Source of the DNA: an uncultured Streptomyces sp.
Lineage (GTDB): Bacteria; Actinomycetota; Actinomycetes; Streptomycetales; Streptomycetaceae
DNA: 15,269 nucleotides
Reading direction: 5' to 3'
NCBI GenBank assembly: GCA_946480485.1
Contig: CAMLJW010000080.1
Coordinates: forward strand, 1-15,269
Part shown: one piece after another, positions 1 to 10,139 of the stretch
How the letters are laid out: each line of letters opens with the position of its first letter
Position numbering within the stretch: position 1 is the first letter of the stretch
Position numbers and translations under genes: made by a program
Notes under the pieces: model-generated
Databases searched by the model: none
Told to the model about the DNA's origin: nothing
The model's input: only the letters and a program-made list of their open reading frames with translations

Positions 1-3000
1 GCCCGGGCTCGTGGCCGCCGAACGCACGAGGTACGCCGCCGCTGACCGTCGTCCGCACTGACGAGGACGCACTCGGCGCACGGCTCGCCGACGCCGTCCG
101 CACCCCGTTCGAGCTCGCGTCCCAACCCCCCCTGCGGACAACCCTGTTCGACCTCGGCGCCGACAAGTACGTGCTGCTCCTCGTCCTGCACCACATCGCC
201 GGAGACGGCGCCTCCATGGCCCCGCTCGCCCGCGACCTCGCCACCGCCTACGCGGCCCGGACCCAGGGCGAGAAGCCCAGCTGGACCCAACTACCCGTCC
301 AGTACGCCGACTTCGCGGTGTGGCAGCGGCAGGCGCTGGGCACGGCCGACGATCCGGACAGTGCCCTCTCCCGGCAGCTCGACCACTGGCGCGGCACGCT
401 CACCGGGCTGCCCGAGCAGATGGAGTTGCCCTTCGACCGACCCCGGCCCGCCGTGCCCACCCACCGCGGCGACACGGTGCCCTTCGCCGTCGAGTCCGAG
501 GTCCACGCGGCCCTGGTCCGGCTCGCCCGGGAGCACCACACGACCGTCTTCATGGTGGTGCACGCAGCCCTGGCCACCTTGCTGCACCGGCTCGGCGCGG
601 GCGACGACATCGTCATCGGCTCACCGGTCGCGAACCGCACGGACGACGCCCTGAGTCCCCTCGTAGGCTTCTTCGCCAACAACCTCGTGCTGCGCACCGA
701 CCTGACCGGCGACCCCGACTTCACCGAGGTGCTGCGCCGGGTGCGGGCCGCCGACCTGGCCGCCTACGCCCACCAGGACGTGCCGTTCGAGCGGGTCGTG
801 GAAGCGGTGAACCCGGCGCGCTCCACCGCCCGGCACCCGCTGTTCCAGACCGGCCTGAACTTCAACAACGCCGACCAGCAGGCGGCGCTCGACCTCGCCG
901 TCGACCTGCCCGGGCTCACGGCGTGCGTTCAGCCGGTCGCGTCGCCCGCCGCAAAGTTCGACCTGTCGTTCTTCCTCACCGAGCGGCCCGAGGGCGGGGT
1001 GAGCGGGCTCCTGGAGTTCGCCACCGACCTGTTCGACCGCGACTCGGCCGCCCGCATCGCGGCGCGCTTCACCCGTCTGCTCACCGCTGTCACCGCCGAA
1101 CCCAGCCGCCCGGTACGGGAGTTCGACGTCGTGGACGACGACGAGCGGCGGCTGCTGCTCACCGAGTGGAACACCACCAGCCACGAGGTGCCGTCGGCCA
1201 CCCTCACTGACCTGATCGAGCCCCAGGCCACCCGTACCCCGCACGCCCCGGCCGTCGTCTTCGGCGCGACCGAGCTGTCGTACGCCGAGCTCGACGCCCG
1301 CGCCAACCGGCTGGCCCGGCACCTGATCGGTGTGGGTGCCGGTCCGGAACGGTATGTCGCCGTGCTGATGCCGGTCTGCGAGGACATCCCGGTGACCCTG
1401 CTGGCCGTGCTGAAGACCGGCGCCGGCTACCTGCCGCTCGACCCGGCGCACCCGGCCGAACGGCTGGCCTTCATGCTGGGTGACATCGCGCCGGTTGCCG
1501 TGGTCACGGCGCCTGAACTCGCGGATGTCGTAAGGCCGTTGACGGAGGCCCCAGTGGTCCGCACGGACGATCCGGCGATCGCGGAACAGTCGTCCGCCCC
1601 GCTCACCGGAGTGGGCCGGCGGCCCGAACACACCGCGTTCGTCATCTTCACCTCGGGCTCGACCGGGCGCCCCAAAGCGGTCGTCGTCGAGCACCGCTCG
1701 CTGGTCGCGTACCTGGCCTGGGCGACGCACGAGTACGACAGTCTGCGCCGACGCGTCCTGGTGCACTCGCCTGTCTCCTTCGACCTCACTGCCACCGGCA
1801 TGTTCGGCCCGCTGATCTCCGGCGGCACGGTGGAACTGGTCCGCTGGACTTCGAGCGGCCCCGATCCGGACGCCCGGGTCACCCGGCCCGACTTCGTCAA
1901 GGCCACGCCGAGCCACCTGCACCTGCTGGGCGTGGTGCCCGAGGAATACTCGCCCGGCGGCCAACTCGTCCTCGGCGGCGAGTCGTTGCTCGGCGACGTG
2001 CTGGACGCCTGGCGCGCCCGGCACCCCGCGGTGACCGTCCTCAACGAGTACGGCCCGACCGAGACCACCATCGGCTGCAGCCTGTTCCGCATCGCACCCG
2101 GCGATCCCGTCCCGCCCGGAGTCATCACGATCGGCACCCCCGCCTGGAACACGCAGATGTACGTGCTGGACTCGCTGCTGCGCCCGGCGCCCGTCGGCAC
2201 CGCCGGCGAACTGTACGTCGCGGGCGACCTCGTCACCCGCGGCTACCACGGCCGCCCCGGCCTGACCGCCGGGCGCTTCGTCGCCAACCCGTTCGGCCCG
2301 CCCGGATCACGGATGTACCGCACCGGCGACCTTGCCCGCTGGACGGCCGCGGGACTGCTGGAGTTCGTCAGCCGCGTGGACGACCAGGTCAAGATCCGAG
2401 GGTTCCGCATCGAACTCGGCGAGGTGGAGGCGGTCCTGACGGCCCAACCCGGCATCGACGCGGCCGCCGTGGTGGTCCACGAGGACACCGCCGGCGACAA
2501 GCGTCTCGTCGCCTACGTGGTGCCGGAGGCGGATCGCCCGGCGGACCCGGCCGCCCTGCGCGCCGCCGCGGCGCGGGCGCTGCCCGACTACATGGTCCCC
2601 GCCGCCTTCGTCGTGCTGGAGACCCTGCCGCTGACCGCCAACGGCAAGATCGCCCGCAAGGCGCTGCCCGCACCCGACCTCACCGCCGGGGAGCCGCGCA
2701 AGCCGGCCGCCGAGGGCGTCGAGCGGCAGGTCGCCGACATCTTCGTGGAGGTCCTGGGCATTCCCGAGGTGGGCGCGGACGACAACTTCTTCCACCTCGG
2801 CGGCCACTCGCTGCTGGTCGCCCGCCTGGTCAACCGGATCCGGATCCTGTTCGGCGCGGAGCTGTCCCTGCGGGACGTCTACGAGAACTCGACCGTCGCC
2901 GGGGTCGCCGCGCTGGTCACGGGCTCAGGTGCTGGGGCTGCCCGGCCCGCGCTCGTCCGGCGCGAACGGCCCGAGCGGGTGCCCCTGTCGGCGGCACAGC

Positions 3001-6000
3001 GGCGGATGTGGTTCCTCGACCGGCTCGACGGCCCGTCGCAGACGTACACCATCCCCGTGGTTCTGCGGATGACCGGCACCCTCGACCGGGACGCCCTGCG
3101 CGACGCCTTCGGCGACCTGGTGCGGCGGCACGAAGTGCTGCGCACGGTGATCGCCGAGGGGCCGGAAGGACCACACCAGGTCGTCGTCGACACGGAACCG
3201 CGCTTCGCGATCCGGTCGTCCGACCCGGCCGACTTCGACGCGGGGGTGGCGGAGGCCGCCCGGATGCCGTTCTCCCTGGACCACCAACTGCCCATCCGCG
3301 CCGTGCTGTTCACCGACGGAGAACGGGAACACGCCCTGCTACTGCTCCTGCACCACATCGCGGGCGACGGCGCGTCCATGCGGCCACTCGCCGAGGATCT
3401 CTCCACGGCCTACGCCGCCCGCCTCGCCGACCGCTCCCCCGACTGGGCCGCGCTGCCCCTCCAATACGCTGACTACGCGCTGTGGGAGCGGAAACTGCCC
3501 GCCGACCGGCTCGACTTCTGGACGCGGGAATTGGCCGGTATCCCCGACCAGATCGAGCTGCCCACCGACCGGTCCCGGACCGCCGTCGCGTCGCAGCGCG
3601 GTGGCACCGTGCCCTTCACGGTGCCGGCCGGACTGCGCGGTCGGGTCGACGCTCTCGCCCGGGACCGGGGCGCCAGCGCCTTCATGGTGCTGCACGCCAC
3701 CCTCGTCACCCTGCTGAACCGGCTGGGAGCCGGCAACGACATCGTGATCGGAACGCCCGTCGAGGGTCGCCCCGACACCGCGCTCGAAGACCTCGTCGGG
3801 CTGTTCGCCAACACCATGGTGCTGCGCGCCGACACCTCCGGCGACCCCACGTTCGAGGCACTCCTCGACCGGGTGCGGGCGGCGGATGTGGCGGCGTACG
3901 ATCACACCGATGTGCCGTTCGAGCAGTTGGTCGAGGCCCTCAACCCGGTGCGCTCGCGCTCCCGGCACCCGCTGTTCCAAGTCATGCTGACGGTCAATCA
4001 GGAAGTGATCGCCCCCACGCTGCCCGGACTTGAGGTGACCGTCGGGGACGTGCCCGGCGAACACGCGAAGTTCGACCTGTCGCTGACGCTCGTCGAGAGC
4101 GGCGAGGGCGGCTGGTCCGGGTCGGTCGCGTACGCCTCGGACCTGTTCGACCGCGCCACCGCCGAGGGCGTCGCCGCCCGCTATCTGCGCCTGCTTCAGG
4201 AGGTGACCGCCGATCCGGCGCGCCCCCTGCACGCCCTGCCCCTGCTCACCCCCGCCGAACGCGAGGACGTGCTCGTCCGGCGGGCCGGCACCGCCCGGCC
4301 GCTGTCGCAGGAGTCGCTGCCGGAGATGTTCGAGGCACAGGTGGCGCGCACCCCGCACGCCGTGGCCGTCGTCTCGGACGGCAAGGGTGGTACGGACGGT
4401 ACGGAGCTGACGTACGAGGAGCTGAACCGCCGCGCGGGCCGGCTCGCCCGGCATCTGGTCGCGCTCGGGGCAGGACCGGAGACCGTCGTCGCCGTGGTGC
4501 TGCCGCGTCGCCCGGAGGTGGTCGTGGCGCTGCTCGCGGTCCTGAAGACCGGGGCGGCCTACCTGCCGATCGACCCGGCCAACCCGCAGGCTCGGATCGA
4601 TGCCCTCGTCGCCGACGCGGGCGCCGCGATCGTCCTCGACGAGGACGCCCTCGCCGCCGCCCCGGACACCGGCGCGGACGGTGACCGGGGCGTCCCGGTC
4701 CACCCCCGGCAGGCCGCCTACCTGATCTACACCTCCGGATCGACGGGCCGCCCGAAGGGAGTGGTCGTCGAGCACGGCTCGCTCGCCGCCTATCTGAGCG
4801 AGGCCGCGGCGATGTGCCCGGCCGCTACCGGCGAGTCCCTGGTACACACCTCCCTCGCCTTCGACTTGCCGATGACCACGCTGTTCACGCCGCTGGTCAC
4901 CGGCGGCCGGGTGCGGTTGGGAAAACTGGACCACGACACACCGACCCCCGACCTGCTCAAGGTCACCCCGAGCCACCTGCGGCTGCTGGAGTCGCTGCCC
5001 GACCGCGTCTGCGACGCCCGGAACCTGGTCATCGGCGGTGAGGCACTCGACGGCACCGCCCTGCAGGCGTGGCGCGAGCGGCACCCCAAGGCCGTGGTGA
5101 TCAACCACTACGGTCCCACAGAGGCGACCGTCGGCTGTGTCGTCCACCGGATCGAACCGTACGACGATGTCGCCGCGGGGCCGGTGCCCATCGGCCGCCC
5201 CACCGGGGGCGCGCGCGTGTACGTCCTCGACGAGCACCTCCAGCCGGTGCCCGACGGGGTGTGGGGCGAGCTGTACCTCGCCGGCGCCGGACTCGCCCGC
5301 GGCTACGCCGGGCGGCCCGGCCATAGTGCCGAGCGGTTCGTCGCCGACCCGTACGGCCCGCCCGGCGCCCGGATGTACCGGGTGGGCGACCGTGCCCGCT
5401 GGAACCACGCCAAGGTGCTGGAGTACGGCGGACGCGTCGACGACCAGGTCAAGATCCGGGGTTACCGGATCGAGCCCGGCGAGATCGAGGCCGCTCTGAC
5501 CGCGCTCGACGGGGTCGCACGGGCCGCCGTGGTCGCCCGCGAGGACCGTCCGGGCGACCAGCGGCTGGTGGCGTACGTCGTCGCCGAAACACCGCTGGCG
5601 GTCGACGAGTTGAAGGCACGGCTCGCCACCGTCCTCCCCGCCCACCTCATACCGTCCGCGTTCGTCGAGGTCGACGCGATCCCGCTGAACGCCAACGGCA
5701 AGCTCGACCGCAGGGCACTGCCCGCCCCGCCGGACACCGCCGCTGGTACCGGCCGGGCGCCGCGGACCGAACGGGAGGCCATGCTGTGCGGCCTGTTCGC
5801 CGAGGTACTGGGGGTGCCCGAAGTCTCCGCCGACGACGACTTCTTCGCGCTGGGCGGTCACTCCCTGCTCGCCACCCGTCTGGCCGGGCGGATCGGTGAG
5901 ACTTTGGCGGTCCGCTTCAGCCTGTCGGCGCTTCTCGAAGCACCGACCCCGGCGGGACTGGCCCGCCACCTCACGGAGGCCAGCCCGCTCGCCGCGTCGT

Positions 6001-7205
6001 GGGTGCCGGACTCGGAAGCCGAGCTGAGTCCCGCCTTGCGCTTCACGTCCGGCACATCCCCCGCCGGCCCACCCGACGCGCCGCATGCCGGTCCGTATGC
6101 CGGTGGTCCGCGAGAGATTCTGCTGACCGGGGCCACGGGGTTCGTCGGAGCCTTCCTCCTGGCCGAGCTGCTGCACCGGACACCGGCGCGGGTGCACTGC
6201 CTCGTCCGTGCGCGGACCGACGCCGAGGCGGGCGAGCGGCTGACCGGGGCCATGCGGCGCTATGGCATCGACCTCAGGCCGACGCCGGACGATCCGCGGC
6301 TGAATGTCGTCCGGGGGGACCTGGCGGCAGTGGACCTCGGCCTCGACGCCGCGGACTGGGCGGGGCTGCGCGAGCGGGTCGACACGATCGTCCACAGCGG
6401 CGCAAACGTGCATCACCTCTCGCCGTACACCCGGCTGAAACCGGCCAACGTGGAGGGCACCCGAACCCTGCTGCGCCTGGCCGCCGAAGGCCGGCCGAAG
6501 GCGTTTCACCACCTCTCCACCCTCGGTGTGTTCGGGCTCGGCCAGGAGTCCCGGCTGGTCACGGAGGATTCACCGATCGACGCTGAGAAACACCCGTTCG
6601 GGAACGGGTACGCGGCGAGCAAATGGGTCGCGGACCGGCTGGTGGAGCGTGCCTTCGAGCGGGGGGCCGCCGGCGGCATCCACCGGCTCGGCCGCATCTG
6701 GGCGCACACCTCGACCGGTGCCGTCAGTCCGGACGACATGTTCTCCCGGCTGCTCACCAGTTGCGCCGCGCTCGGCTGCCATCCGGCCGGACCGAAATTG
6801 GAGGAAGAGCTGCTCCCCGTCGATGTCCTGGCCCGCGCTGTCGTGGGGCTGGTCTTGACCGGGACCGGGACCGCCCGTGTGCACCACCTCCACCACCCGC
6901 GCAGGGTCGGAGCCGGTGTCTTCATGAGCGGGTACGACCGGATGCGCGGGACGGTCTCCGAAGCGGTCCCGCTCACCGTGTGGCTGCACCGCCTGCGGCG
7001 CGCGAGCGAACGGGGACAGGACCTGCCGATGCTGCCCTACCAGGAGCATCTCGAAGAGCACGCGAGGAAGGCGCCGGACCCACAGCAGCCGACCCTGGAG
7101 TTCGGGAATGAGAGGACGCTTCAGCGGCTGCGGGACCTGGGGGTCGCGATCCCGGACATCGACGAGGCCGCGATCTCCCGCTATTGGGACTTCGTCGAAC
7201 GGTGA
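1..7205 (+). CDS. Non-ribosomal peptide synthetase, C-A-T-C-A-T-reductase (5' end outside window)
   Basis: Terminal NRPS subunit, about 2400 residues visible, in frame from base 3. Residues below count from that codon. Order: partial C domain (HHIAGDG at 63-69), A1 ([16 protein letters not shown]), T1 (GGHSLL, Ser936), C2 (HHIAGDG from 1117), A2 ([18 protein letters not shown]), T2 (Ser1954), and a C-terminal NAD(P)H thioester reductase with GATGFVG at 2043-2049, a Ser-Thr pair at 2172-2173 and YxxxK (Tyr2203, Lys2207). There is no epimerase and no thioesterase. Aligning by eye to the GrsA code positions gives A1 = DLTKVGEIGK (resembles Asn codes; Asp594, Lys633, Glu682) and A2 = DLTKVGHVGK (resembles Asp codes; Asp1621, Lys1653, His1702). 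Known family chemistry: such reductases release the thioester as an aldehyde, or after a second reduction an alcohol. I infer a peptide ending Asn(or hydroxy-Asn)-Asp-aldehyde. Earlier modules lie upstream. The domain calls are very secure; the substrates are moderately so. Confidence 0.96.
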   Translation, partial: PGSWPPNARGTPPLTVVRTDEDALGARLADAVRTPFELASQPPLRTTLFDLGADKYVLLLVLHHIAGDGASMAPLARDLATAYAARTQGEKPSWTQLPVQYADFAVWQRQALGTADDPDSALSRQLDHWRGTLTGLPEQMELPFDRPRPAVPTHRGDTVPFAVESEVHAALVRLAREHHTTVFMVVHAALATLLHRLGAGDDIVIGSPVANRTDDALSPLVGFFANNLVLRTDLTGDPDFTEVLRRVRAADLAAYAHQDVPFERVVEAVNPARSTARHPLFQTGLNFNNADQQAALDLAVDLPGLTACVQPVASPAAKFDLSFFLTERPEGGVSGLLEFATDLFDRDSAARIAARFTRLLTAVTAEPSRPVREFDVVDDDERRLLLTEWNTTSHEVPSATLTDLIEPQATRTPHAPAVVFGATELSYAELDARANRLARHLIGVGAGPERYVAVLMPVCEDIPVTLLAVLKTGAGYLPLDPAHPAERLAFMLGDIAPVAVVTAPELADVVRPLTEAPVVRTDDPAIAEQSSAPLTGVGRRPEHTAFVIFTSGSTGRPKAVVVEHRSLVAYLAWATHEYDSLRRRVLVHSPVSFDLTATGMFGPLISGGTVELVRWTSSGPDPDARVTRPDFVKATPSHLHLLGVVPEEYSPGGQLVLGGESLLGDVLDAWRARHPAVTVLNEYGPTETTIGCSLFRIAPGDPVPPGVITIGTPAWNTQMYVLDSLLRPAPVGTAGELYVAGDLVTRGYHGRPGLTAGRFVANPFGPPGSRMYRTGDLARWTAAGLLEFVSRVDDQVKIRGFRIELGEVEAVLTAQPGIDAAAVVVHEDTAGDKRLVAYVVPEADRPADPAALRAAAARALPDYMVPAAFVVLETLPLTANGKIARKALPAPDLTAGEPRKPAAEGVERQVADIFVEVLGIPEVGADDNFFHLGGHSLLVARLVNRIRILFGAELSLRDVYENSTVAGVAALVTGSGAGAARPALVRRERPERVPLSAAQRRMWFLDRLDGPSQTYTIPVVLRMTGTLDRDALRDAFGDLVRRHEVLRTVIAEGPEGPHQVVVDTEPRFAIRSSDPADFDAGVAEAARMPFSLDHQLPIRAVLFTDGEREHALLLLLHHIAGDGASMRPLAEDLSTAYAARLADRSPDWAALPLQYADYALWERKLPADRLDFWTRELAGIPDQIELPTDRSRTAVASQRGGTVPFTVPAGLRGRVDALARDRGASAFMVLHATLVTLLNRLGAGNDIVIGTPVEGRPDTALEDLVGLFANTMVLRADTSGDPTFEALLDRVRAADVAAYDHTDVPFEQLVEALNPVRSRSRHPLFQVMLTVNQEVIAPTLPGLEVTVGDVPGEHAKFDLSLTLVESGEGGWSGSVAYASDLFDRATAEGVAARYLRLLQEVTADPARPLHALPLLTPAEREDVLVRRAGTARPLSQESLPEMFEAQVARTPHAVAVVSDGKGGTDGTELTYEELNRRAGRLARHLVALGAGPETVVAVVLPRRPEVVVALLAVLKTGAAYLPIDPANPQARIDALVADAGAAIVLDEDALAAAPDTGADGDRGVPVHPRQAAYLIYTSGSTGRPKGVVVEHGSLAAYLSEAAAMCPAATGESLVHTSLAFDLPMTTLFTPLVTGGRVRLGKLDHDTPTPDLLKVTPSHLRLLESLPDRVCDARNLVIGGEALDGTALQAWRERHPKAVVINHYGPTEATVGCVVHRIEPYDDVAAGPVPIGRPTGGARVYVLDEHLQPVPDGVWGELYLAGAGLARGYAGRPGHSAERFVADPYGPPGARMYRVGDRARWNHAKVLEYGGRVDDQVKIRGYRIEPGEIEAALTALDGVARAAVVAREDRPGDQRLVAYVVAETPLAVDELKARLATVLPAHLIPSAFVEVDAIPLNANGKLDRRALPAPPDTAAGTGRAPRTEREAMLCGLFAEVLGVPEVSADDDFFALGGHSLLATRLAGRIGETLAVRFSLSALLEAPTPAGLARHLTEASPLAASWVPDSEAELSPALRFTSGTSPAGPPDAPHAGPYAGGPREILLTGATGFVGAFLLAELLHRTPARVHCLVRARTDAEAGERLTGAMRRYGIDLRPTPDDPRLNVVRGDLAAVDLGLDAADWAGLRERVDTIVHSGANVHHLSPYTRLKPANVEGTRTLLRLAAEGRPKAFHHLSTLGVFGLGQESRLVTEDSPIDAEKHPFGNGYAASKWVADRLVERAFERGAAGGIHRLGRIWAHTSTGAVSPDDMFSRLLTSCAALGCHPAGPKLEEELLPVDVLARAVVGLVLTGTGTARVHHLHHPRRVGAGVFMSGYDRMRGTVSEAVPLTVWLHRLRRASERGQDLPMLPYQEHLEEHARKAPDPQQPTLEFGNERTLQRLRDLGVAIPDIDEAAISRYWDFVER

Positions 7206-7387
7206 GCGAGCCGCGCGGACCGCTCTTGGTGGCCCGGCTGCCTCCGAGCGGCCCCCGGCCACTCGCACCGACCGCCGGTGGACCCCACAGACGCCACCGA
7301 GGCTCGGCCCGCCGCCCTCCACATCGACCTGATGACCAGCCACACCGCCCGGACCACCGGCCGCACCGTGGCCCGACTCCCCCGCAT

Positions 7388-7410
7388 CCGGGAGGCGAAG
7401 CGCCTCCCGG
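7388..7410 (+). promoter_or_regulatory. Perfect GC-rich hairpin just upstream of mbtH
   Basis: A perfect 10-bp inverted repeat, CCGGGAGGCG / CGCCTCCCGG, with a 3-base AAG loop. It sits 5 bases before the GAAAGGA ribosome site of the MbtH gene and about 180 bases after the NRPS stop. No T-run follows. It could attenuate, protect processed mRNA ends, or hold the MbtH start open or closed. The fold is certain from sequence; the role is inferred. Confidence 0.6.
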
Positions 7411-7435
7411 CTCCCGAAAGGAACACCGACCCATC

Positions 7436-7645
7436 ATGACCAATCCCTTCGAAAACCCCGACGGCGTCTACCGGGTCCTGGCCAACGACGAGGGCCAGCA
7501 CTCGCTGTGGCCCGACTTCACCGCCGTACCCGCCGGCTGGAGCACCGTCTTCGGCCCGGACAGCCGAACCGCCTGCCTGGAGTACGTCGAGCGCGAGTGG
7601 ACCGATTTGCGCCCCAAGAGCCTCGTCCGGGCCATGGGCGAGTGA
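7436..7645 (+). CDS. MbtH-like NRPS chaperone
   Basis: A 69-residue cytoplasmic protein of the MbtH family, which binds NRPS adenylation domains and is often needed for their folding or activity. It begins [10 protein letters not shown] and carries the family signature across most of its length: [19 protein letters not shown] and WTDLRPKSL, including the conserved tryptophans. Length is normal for the family (about 60-75). The ATG at 7436 is chosen because homology begins there; GAAAGGA at 7416-7422 is a ribosome site at a rather long 13-base spacing. The gene lies between the NRPS and the oxygenase in the same direction, and probably serves the A domains of this cluster. A short in-frame ORF ending at 7439 overlaps the start codon as ATGA, an arrangement typical of translational coupling. 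Confidence 0.95.
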   Translation: MTNPFENPDGVYRVLANDEGQHSLWPDFTAVPAGWSTVFGPDSRTACLEYVEREWTDLRPKSLVRAMGE

Positions 7646-7676
7646 CGCGGACACAGCGGACGAAGGGAACACGCAC

Positions 7677-8678
7677 GTGAGCAGCGTCGAGATGACGCAG
7701 GCACCGTACGCCCCGGCGAGCGCCGACGGCACGGTGCGGTACGACGCCCGCACCCTGGCCCGGCTGGGCCGGGTGGCGACCGAGCTGCTGGACCGGGCGA
7801 GCGACCGGGTCGACGACCCCGCCTGGGTGGACAGCGCTCGGCGCGCCTGGGAGGACACCCCCACCGAAGTACGGTGCACCATACGAGAGTTCCGCAGGCA
7901 CTCCGGACCCGACGGAAGCCTCGTCCTCAGGAAGCTCCCCATCGGCGCCGGGCACCTGCCCCCGACCCCCATGGTGAAGGGCTCCGTCCAGCACACCCCC
8001 TCCCTCCCCGCGGCCATGCTGCTGCTGTTCGGGGCCGGGCTCGGCGACCCGGCCGCATTCGCGGCGGAGAAGTCCGGTGCCCTCGTCCAGGACGTGGTGC
8101 CGGTGCCCGGCCAGGAGGAGGTCCAGGGCAACGTCGGCTCGGTCGAACTCACCTTCCACACCGAGAACGCCTTCCACCCCCACCGGCCGGACTACGTGAT
8201 GCTGCTGTGCCTGCGCCTCGACCACGAGGGCGTCGCGCAACTGCGCACCAGCTGCGTACGGCGCGTCCTGCCACTGCTGACGCCCCGCACCCGCGAGGCG
8301 CTCGGCAGGCCCGAGTACGTCACCGAGGCGCCGCCGTCCTTCGGCCTGATCGGCGAGGGCACGGCGCACGCCGTGCTCACCGGAGACCCGGAAGACCCGG
8401 ACTGGTGCTTCGACGAGGCGGCCACCCGGGGTATGACCCCAAAGGCCCGGGCGGCCCTCGCCGAACTCGGTGAGGTGGCCCACCGCGCGCACACCGGGGT
8501 GCTGCTGCTCCCCGGCGACCTCGCCATCGTCGACAACCGGGTCACCCTGCACGGCCGTTCGGCGTTCACCCCGCGCTACGACGGCCGCGACCGATGGCTC
8601 CAGCGGACGTTCGCGTTCAGCGACCTCCGCCGCTCCCGCGACCACCGCCCAGGCGACGGAACGGTACTGGTCAAGTGA
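7677..8678 (+). CDS. Fe(II)/2-oxoglutarate amino-acid hydroxylase, clavaminate synthase / AsnO-like
   Basis: A 333-residue non-haem iron oxygenase of the clavaminate synthase-like group, which includes AsnO (asparagine 3-hydroxylase) and VioC (arginine 3-hydroxylase). The visible iron ligands are His161 and Glu163 in the HTENAFH segment (the HxE form typical of this group rather than HxD) and distal His292 in VTLHGR. The following YDGRDRWLQR segment (Arg306, Arg310) supplies the expected 2-oxoglutarate-binding arginine. GTG at 7677 is chosen because GAAGGGA lies 8 bases upstream; an ATG four codons later has no such site. It is 31 bases after mbtH, so probably co-transcribed. The neighbouring NRPS has an Asn-type A domain, so 3-hydroxylation of free L-Asn, as known for AsnO, is my preferred role. 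Hydroxylation of Asp, Arg or a carrier-bound residue is not excluded. Confidence 0.9.
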   Translation: MSSVEMTQAPYAPASADGTVRYDARTLARLGRVATELLDRASDRVDDPAWVDSARRAWEDTPTEVRCTIREFRRHSGPDGSLVLRKLPIGAGHLPPTPMVKGSVQHTPSLPAAMLLLFGAGLGDPAAFAAEKSGALVQDVVPVPGQEEVQGNVGSVELTFHTENAFHPHRPDYVMLLCLRLDHEGVAQLRTSCVRRVLPLLTPRTREALGRPEYVTEAPPSFGLIGEGTAHAVLTGDPEDPDWCFDEAATRGMTPKARAALAELGEVAHRAHTGVLLLPGDLAIVDNRVTLHGRSAFTPRYDGRDRWLQRTFAFSDLRRSRDHRPGDGTVLVK

Positions 8679-8708
8679 CGCCGCCGCAGACGCGTTACGA
8701 GAACCAAC

Positions 8709-8724
8709 GGATCGATGGATCGAT
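8709..8724 (+). repeat. Tandem 8-bp duplication before the aminotransferase ribosome site
   Basis: GGATCGAT occurs twice in direct succession, ending immediately before the GAAAGG ribosome site of the aminotransferase gene. Each copy contains the palindrome ATCGAT. It may be a simple slippage duplication; no function is claimed. Confidence 0.5.
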
Positions 8725-8741
8725 GAAAGGTGCGTGCTGAC

Positions 8742-10139
8742 ATGACCGAGACCAACCGGACGCCCCTCGCGGTGTTCGAACGTCACGAGTCGAACGTACG
8801 CAGCTACTGTCGCGACTTCCCGGTGGTGTTCGAACGAGCCGTTGGACACCACCTCTGGGACACCTCCGGACGCCGCTACGTCGACCTGCTGTGCGGCGCC
8901 GGATCGCTCAACTACGGCCACAACCCGCCCGCGATCGTCGAACGGGTGACGGCCTACCTCGCGGCCGGCGGCCCCGTGCAGTCACTGGACCTGCACACAA
9001 CCGCCAAGGCCGACTTCCTGGAACGCTTCTCGGGCCTCGTCCTGGAGCCGCGCGGCCTCGGCGACTTCGTGGTCCAGTTCCCCGGCCCGGCCGGGACCCT
9101 CGCGGTCGAGGCAGCCCTGAAACTGGCCCGCAAGGTCACCGGACGCACCGACGTGATCGCCTTCACCGGCGGATTCCACGGCGCGTCCCTGGGGGCGCTC
9201 GCCGCCACGACGTCTCCGCTGCTGCGCGGGGCGGCCGGGGTTCCCCTGACCGACGTCACGATCCTCCCGTACGGCGACGCCGCCGACCGGTCCGGTACCG
9301 ACCCGGTCGCCGCCCTGGAGGCCGCCCTCGGCCCGGATTCTCGCACGGGCCCGCCCGCCGCGATCCTCCTGGAGACGGTCCAGGGCGAGGGCGGACTCCA
9401 CACGGCGCCCCGCCCCTGGCTGGTTCGGATCCGCGAACTCGCCGACGCGACCGGCACGTTGGTGATCGTGGACGACATCCAAGCAGGCTGCGGGCGCACC
9501 GGCACCTTCTTCAGCTTCGAGGACACCCCCGAACTCGGCCCCGACCTCGTGTGCCTGTCGAAGTCGCTCAGCGGCATGGGCCTGCCGATGGCGGCCCTGC
9601 TGATCCGCCCCGAGACCGACCGGTGGGCACCCGGCGAGCACAACGGCACCTTCCGCGGCCACAACCTCGCCTTCGTGGCCGGCTCAGCGGCCCTGGACCA
9701 CTGGACTGACCCGCACTTCTCCGCCCACGCCGCCGAACTGGCCACGGCGATCCGCACCAGCCTCGCGAGCATCACCGACGCCCTCCCGGCCGGGTTCGCC
9801 GAAGCCGTCGGCAAGGGAGCGATGAGCGGACTCAGATTCACGGACGCCGAGCCCGCCGACAGGGTGCGGCAAGCTCTGTTCCGCGCCGGCGTCCTCGCCG
9901 AGACCTCGGGGCTCGGCCACGTACTGAAGCTCCTGCCACCGCTCACGATGTCACTCACCGACTGGAAGGAAGTGGCGGACATCCTCAGCGACACGGTTCT
10001 CACCACGGTACTGGGCGACCCCGCAACCCGCCCCACGGGGCCCGGCGGCAACATGAGCCGAAGCCGGGCCGGGACGGGAGTCGGTCCCTGGGGGAGGCCC
10101 GGCTCGTGCGGAAGCTGGACCCTCGCGACCCCCCGGTGA
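8742..10139 (+). CDS. EctB-like class III aminotransferase (diaminobutyrate-2-oxoglutarate transaminase family)
   Basis: A 465-residue PLP enzyme. The N-terminal FERHESNVRSYCRDFPVVF and the CGAGSLNYGHNPP segment are hallmarks of the EctB / L-2,4-diaminobutyrate aminotransferase branch, which converts L-aspartate 4-semialdehyde plus glutamate to 2,4-diaminobutyrate. VDDIQAGCGRTG carries the cofactor-binding Asp244, and Lys274 in SKSLSG is the Schiff-base lysine. ATG 8742 is chosen by family N-terminus and GAAAGG at 8725-8730; GTG 8730 is an in-frame alternative. No ectA or ectC is visible, and the gene follows the NRPS cluster, so a role in the peptide is likely: Dab supply, or amination of the aldehyde released by the NRPS reductase (precedent: the class III enzyme MxcL in myxochelin B biosynthesis). 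EctB homology runs out near residue 427; the last 35-40 residues (rich in G, R, S, P) look like read-through into the adjoining mobile-element debris. Confidence 0.88.
   Translation: MTETNRTPLAVFERHESNVRSYCRDFPVVFERAVGHHLWDTSGRRYVDLLCGAGSLNYGHNPPAIVERVTAYLAAGGPVQSLDLHTTAKADFLERFSGLVLEPRGLGDFVVQFPGPAGTLAVEAALKLARKVTGRTDVIAFTGGFHGASLGALAATTSPLLRGAAGVPLTDVTILPYGDAADRSGTDPVAALEAALGPDSRTGPPAAILLETVQGEGGLHTAPRPWLVRIRELADATGTLVIVDDIQAGCGRTGTFFSFEDTPELGPDLVCLSKSLSGMGLPMAALLIRPETDRWAPGEHNGTFRGHNLAFVAGSAALDHWTDPHFSAHAAELATAIRTSLASITDALPAGFAEAVGKGAMSGLRFTDAEPADRVRQALFRAGVLAETSGLGHVLKLLPPLTMSLTDWKEVADILSDTVLTTVLGDPATRPTGPGGNMSRSRAGTGVGPWGRPGSCGSWTLATPR
10062..10104 (+). terminator. Two-part hairpin at the end of the cluster
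   Basis: AGCCGGGCC (10062-10070) pairs with GGCCCGGCT (10096-10104). Inside it GGGAC (10071-10075) pairs with GTCCC (10084-10088) around an 8-base loop, leaving a 7-base bulge on one side. No T-run follows. It lies inside the extended aminotransferase tail, which suggests that the ancestral stop codon came before it and that it once ended the operon. Confidence 0.35.

Noticed and set aside
621..2249. Open frame of 542 codons on the - strand
   Set aside because: Shadow of the NRPS C and A domains; no protein family visible.
3339..6512. Open frame of 1057 codons on the - strand
   Set aside because: It is antisense to the NRPS, has no recognisable domain, low-complexity Arg/Gly/Val-rich translation, and is explained by GC-rich codon bias.
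171..7205. ATG at 171 as the true NRPS start
   Set aside because: The frame is open upstream to the window edge and encodes the C-domain segment before HHIAGDG, so the ATG is internal.
7181..8921. Two long - strand frames over mbtH and the oxygenase
   Set aside because: Antisense to genes with clear family motifs; no ribosome site and no domain.
8742..10139. Assignment as ectB of an ectoine operon
   Set aside because: No ectA, ectC or ectD nearby; it follows NRPS genes with a short gap, so a cluster-specific role is more likely.
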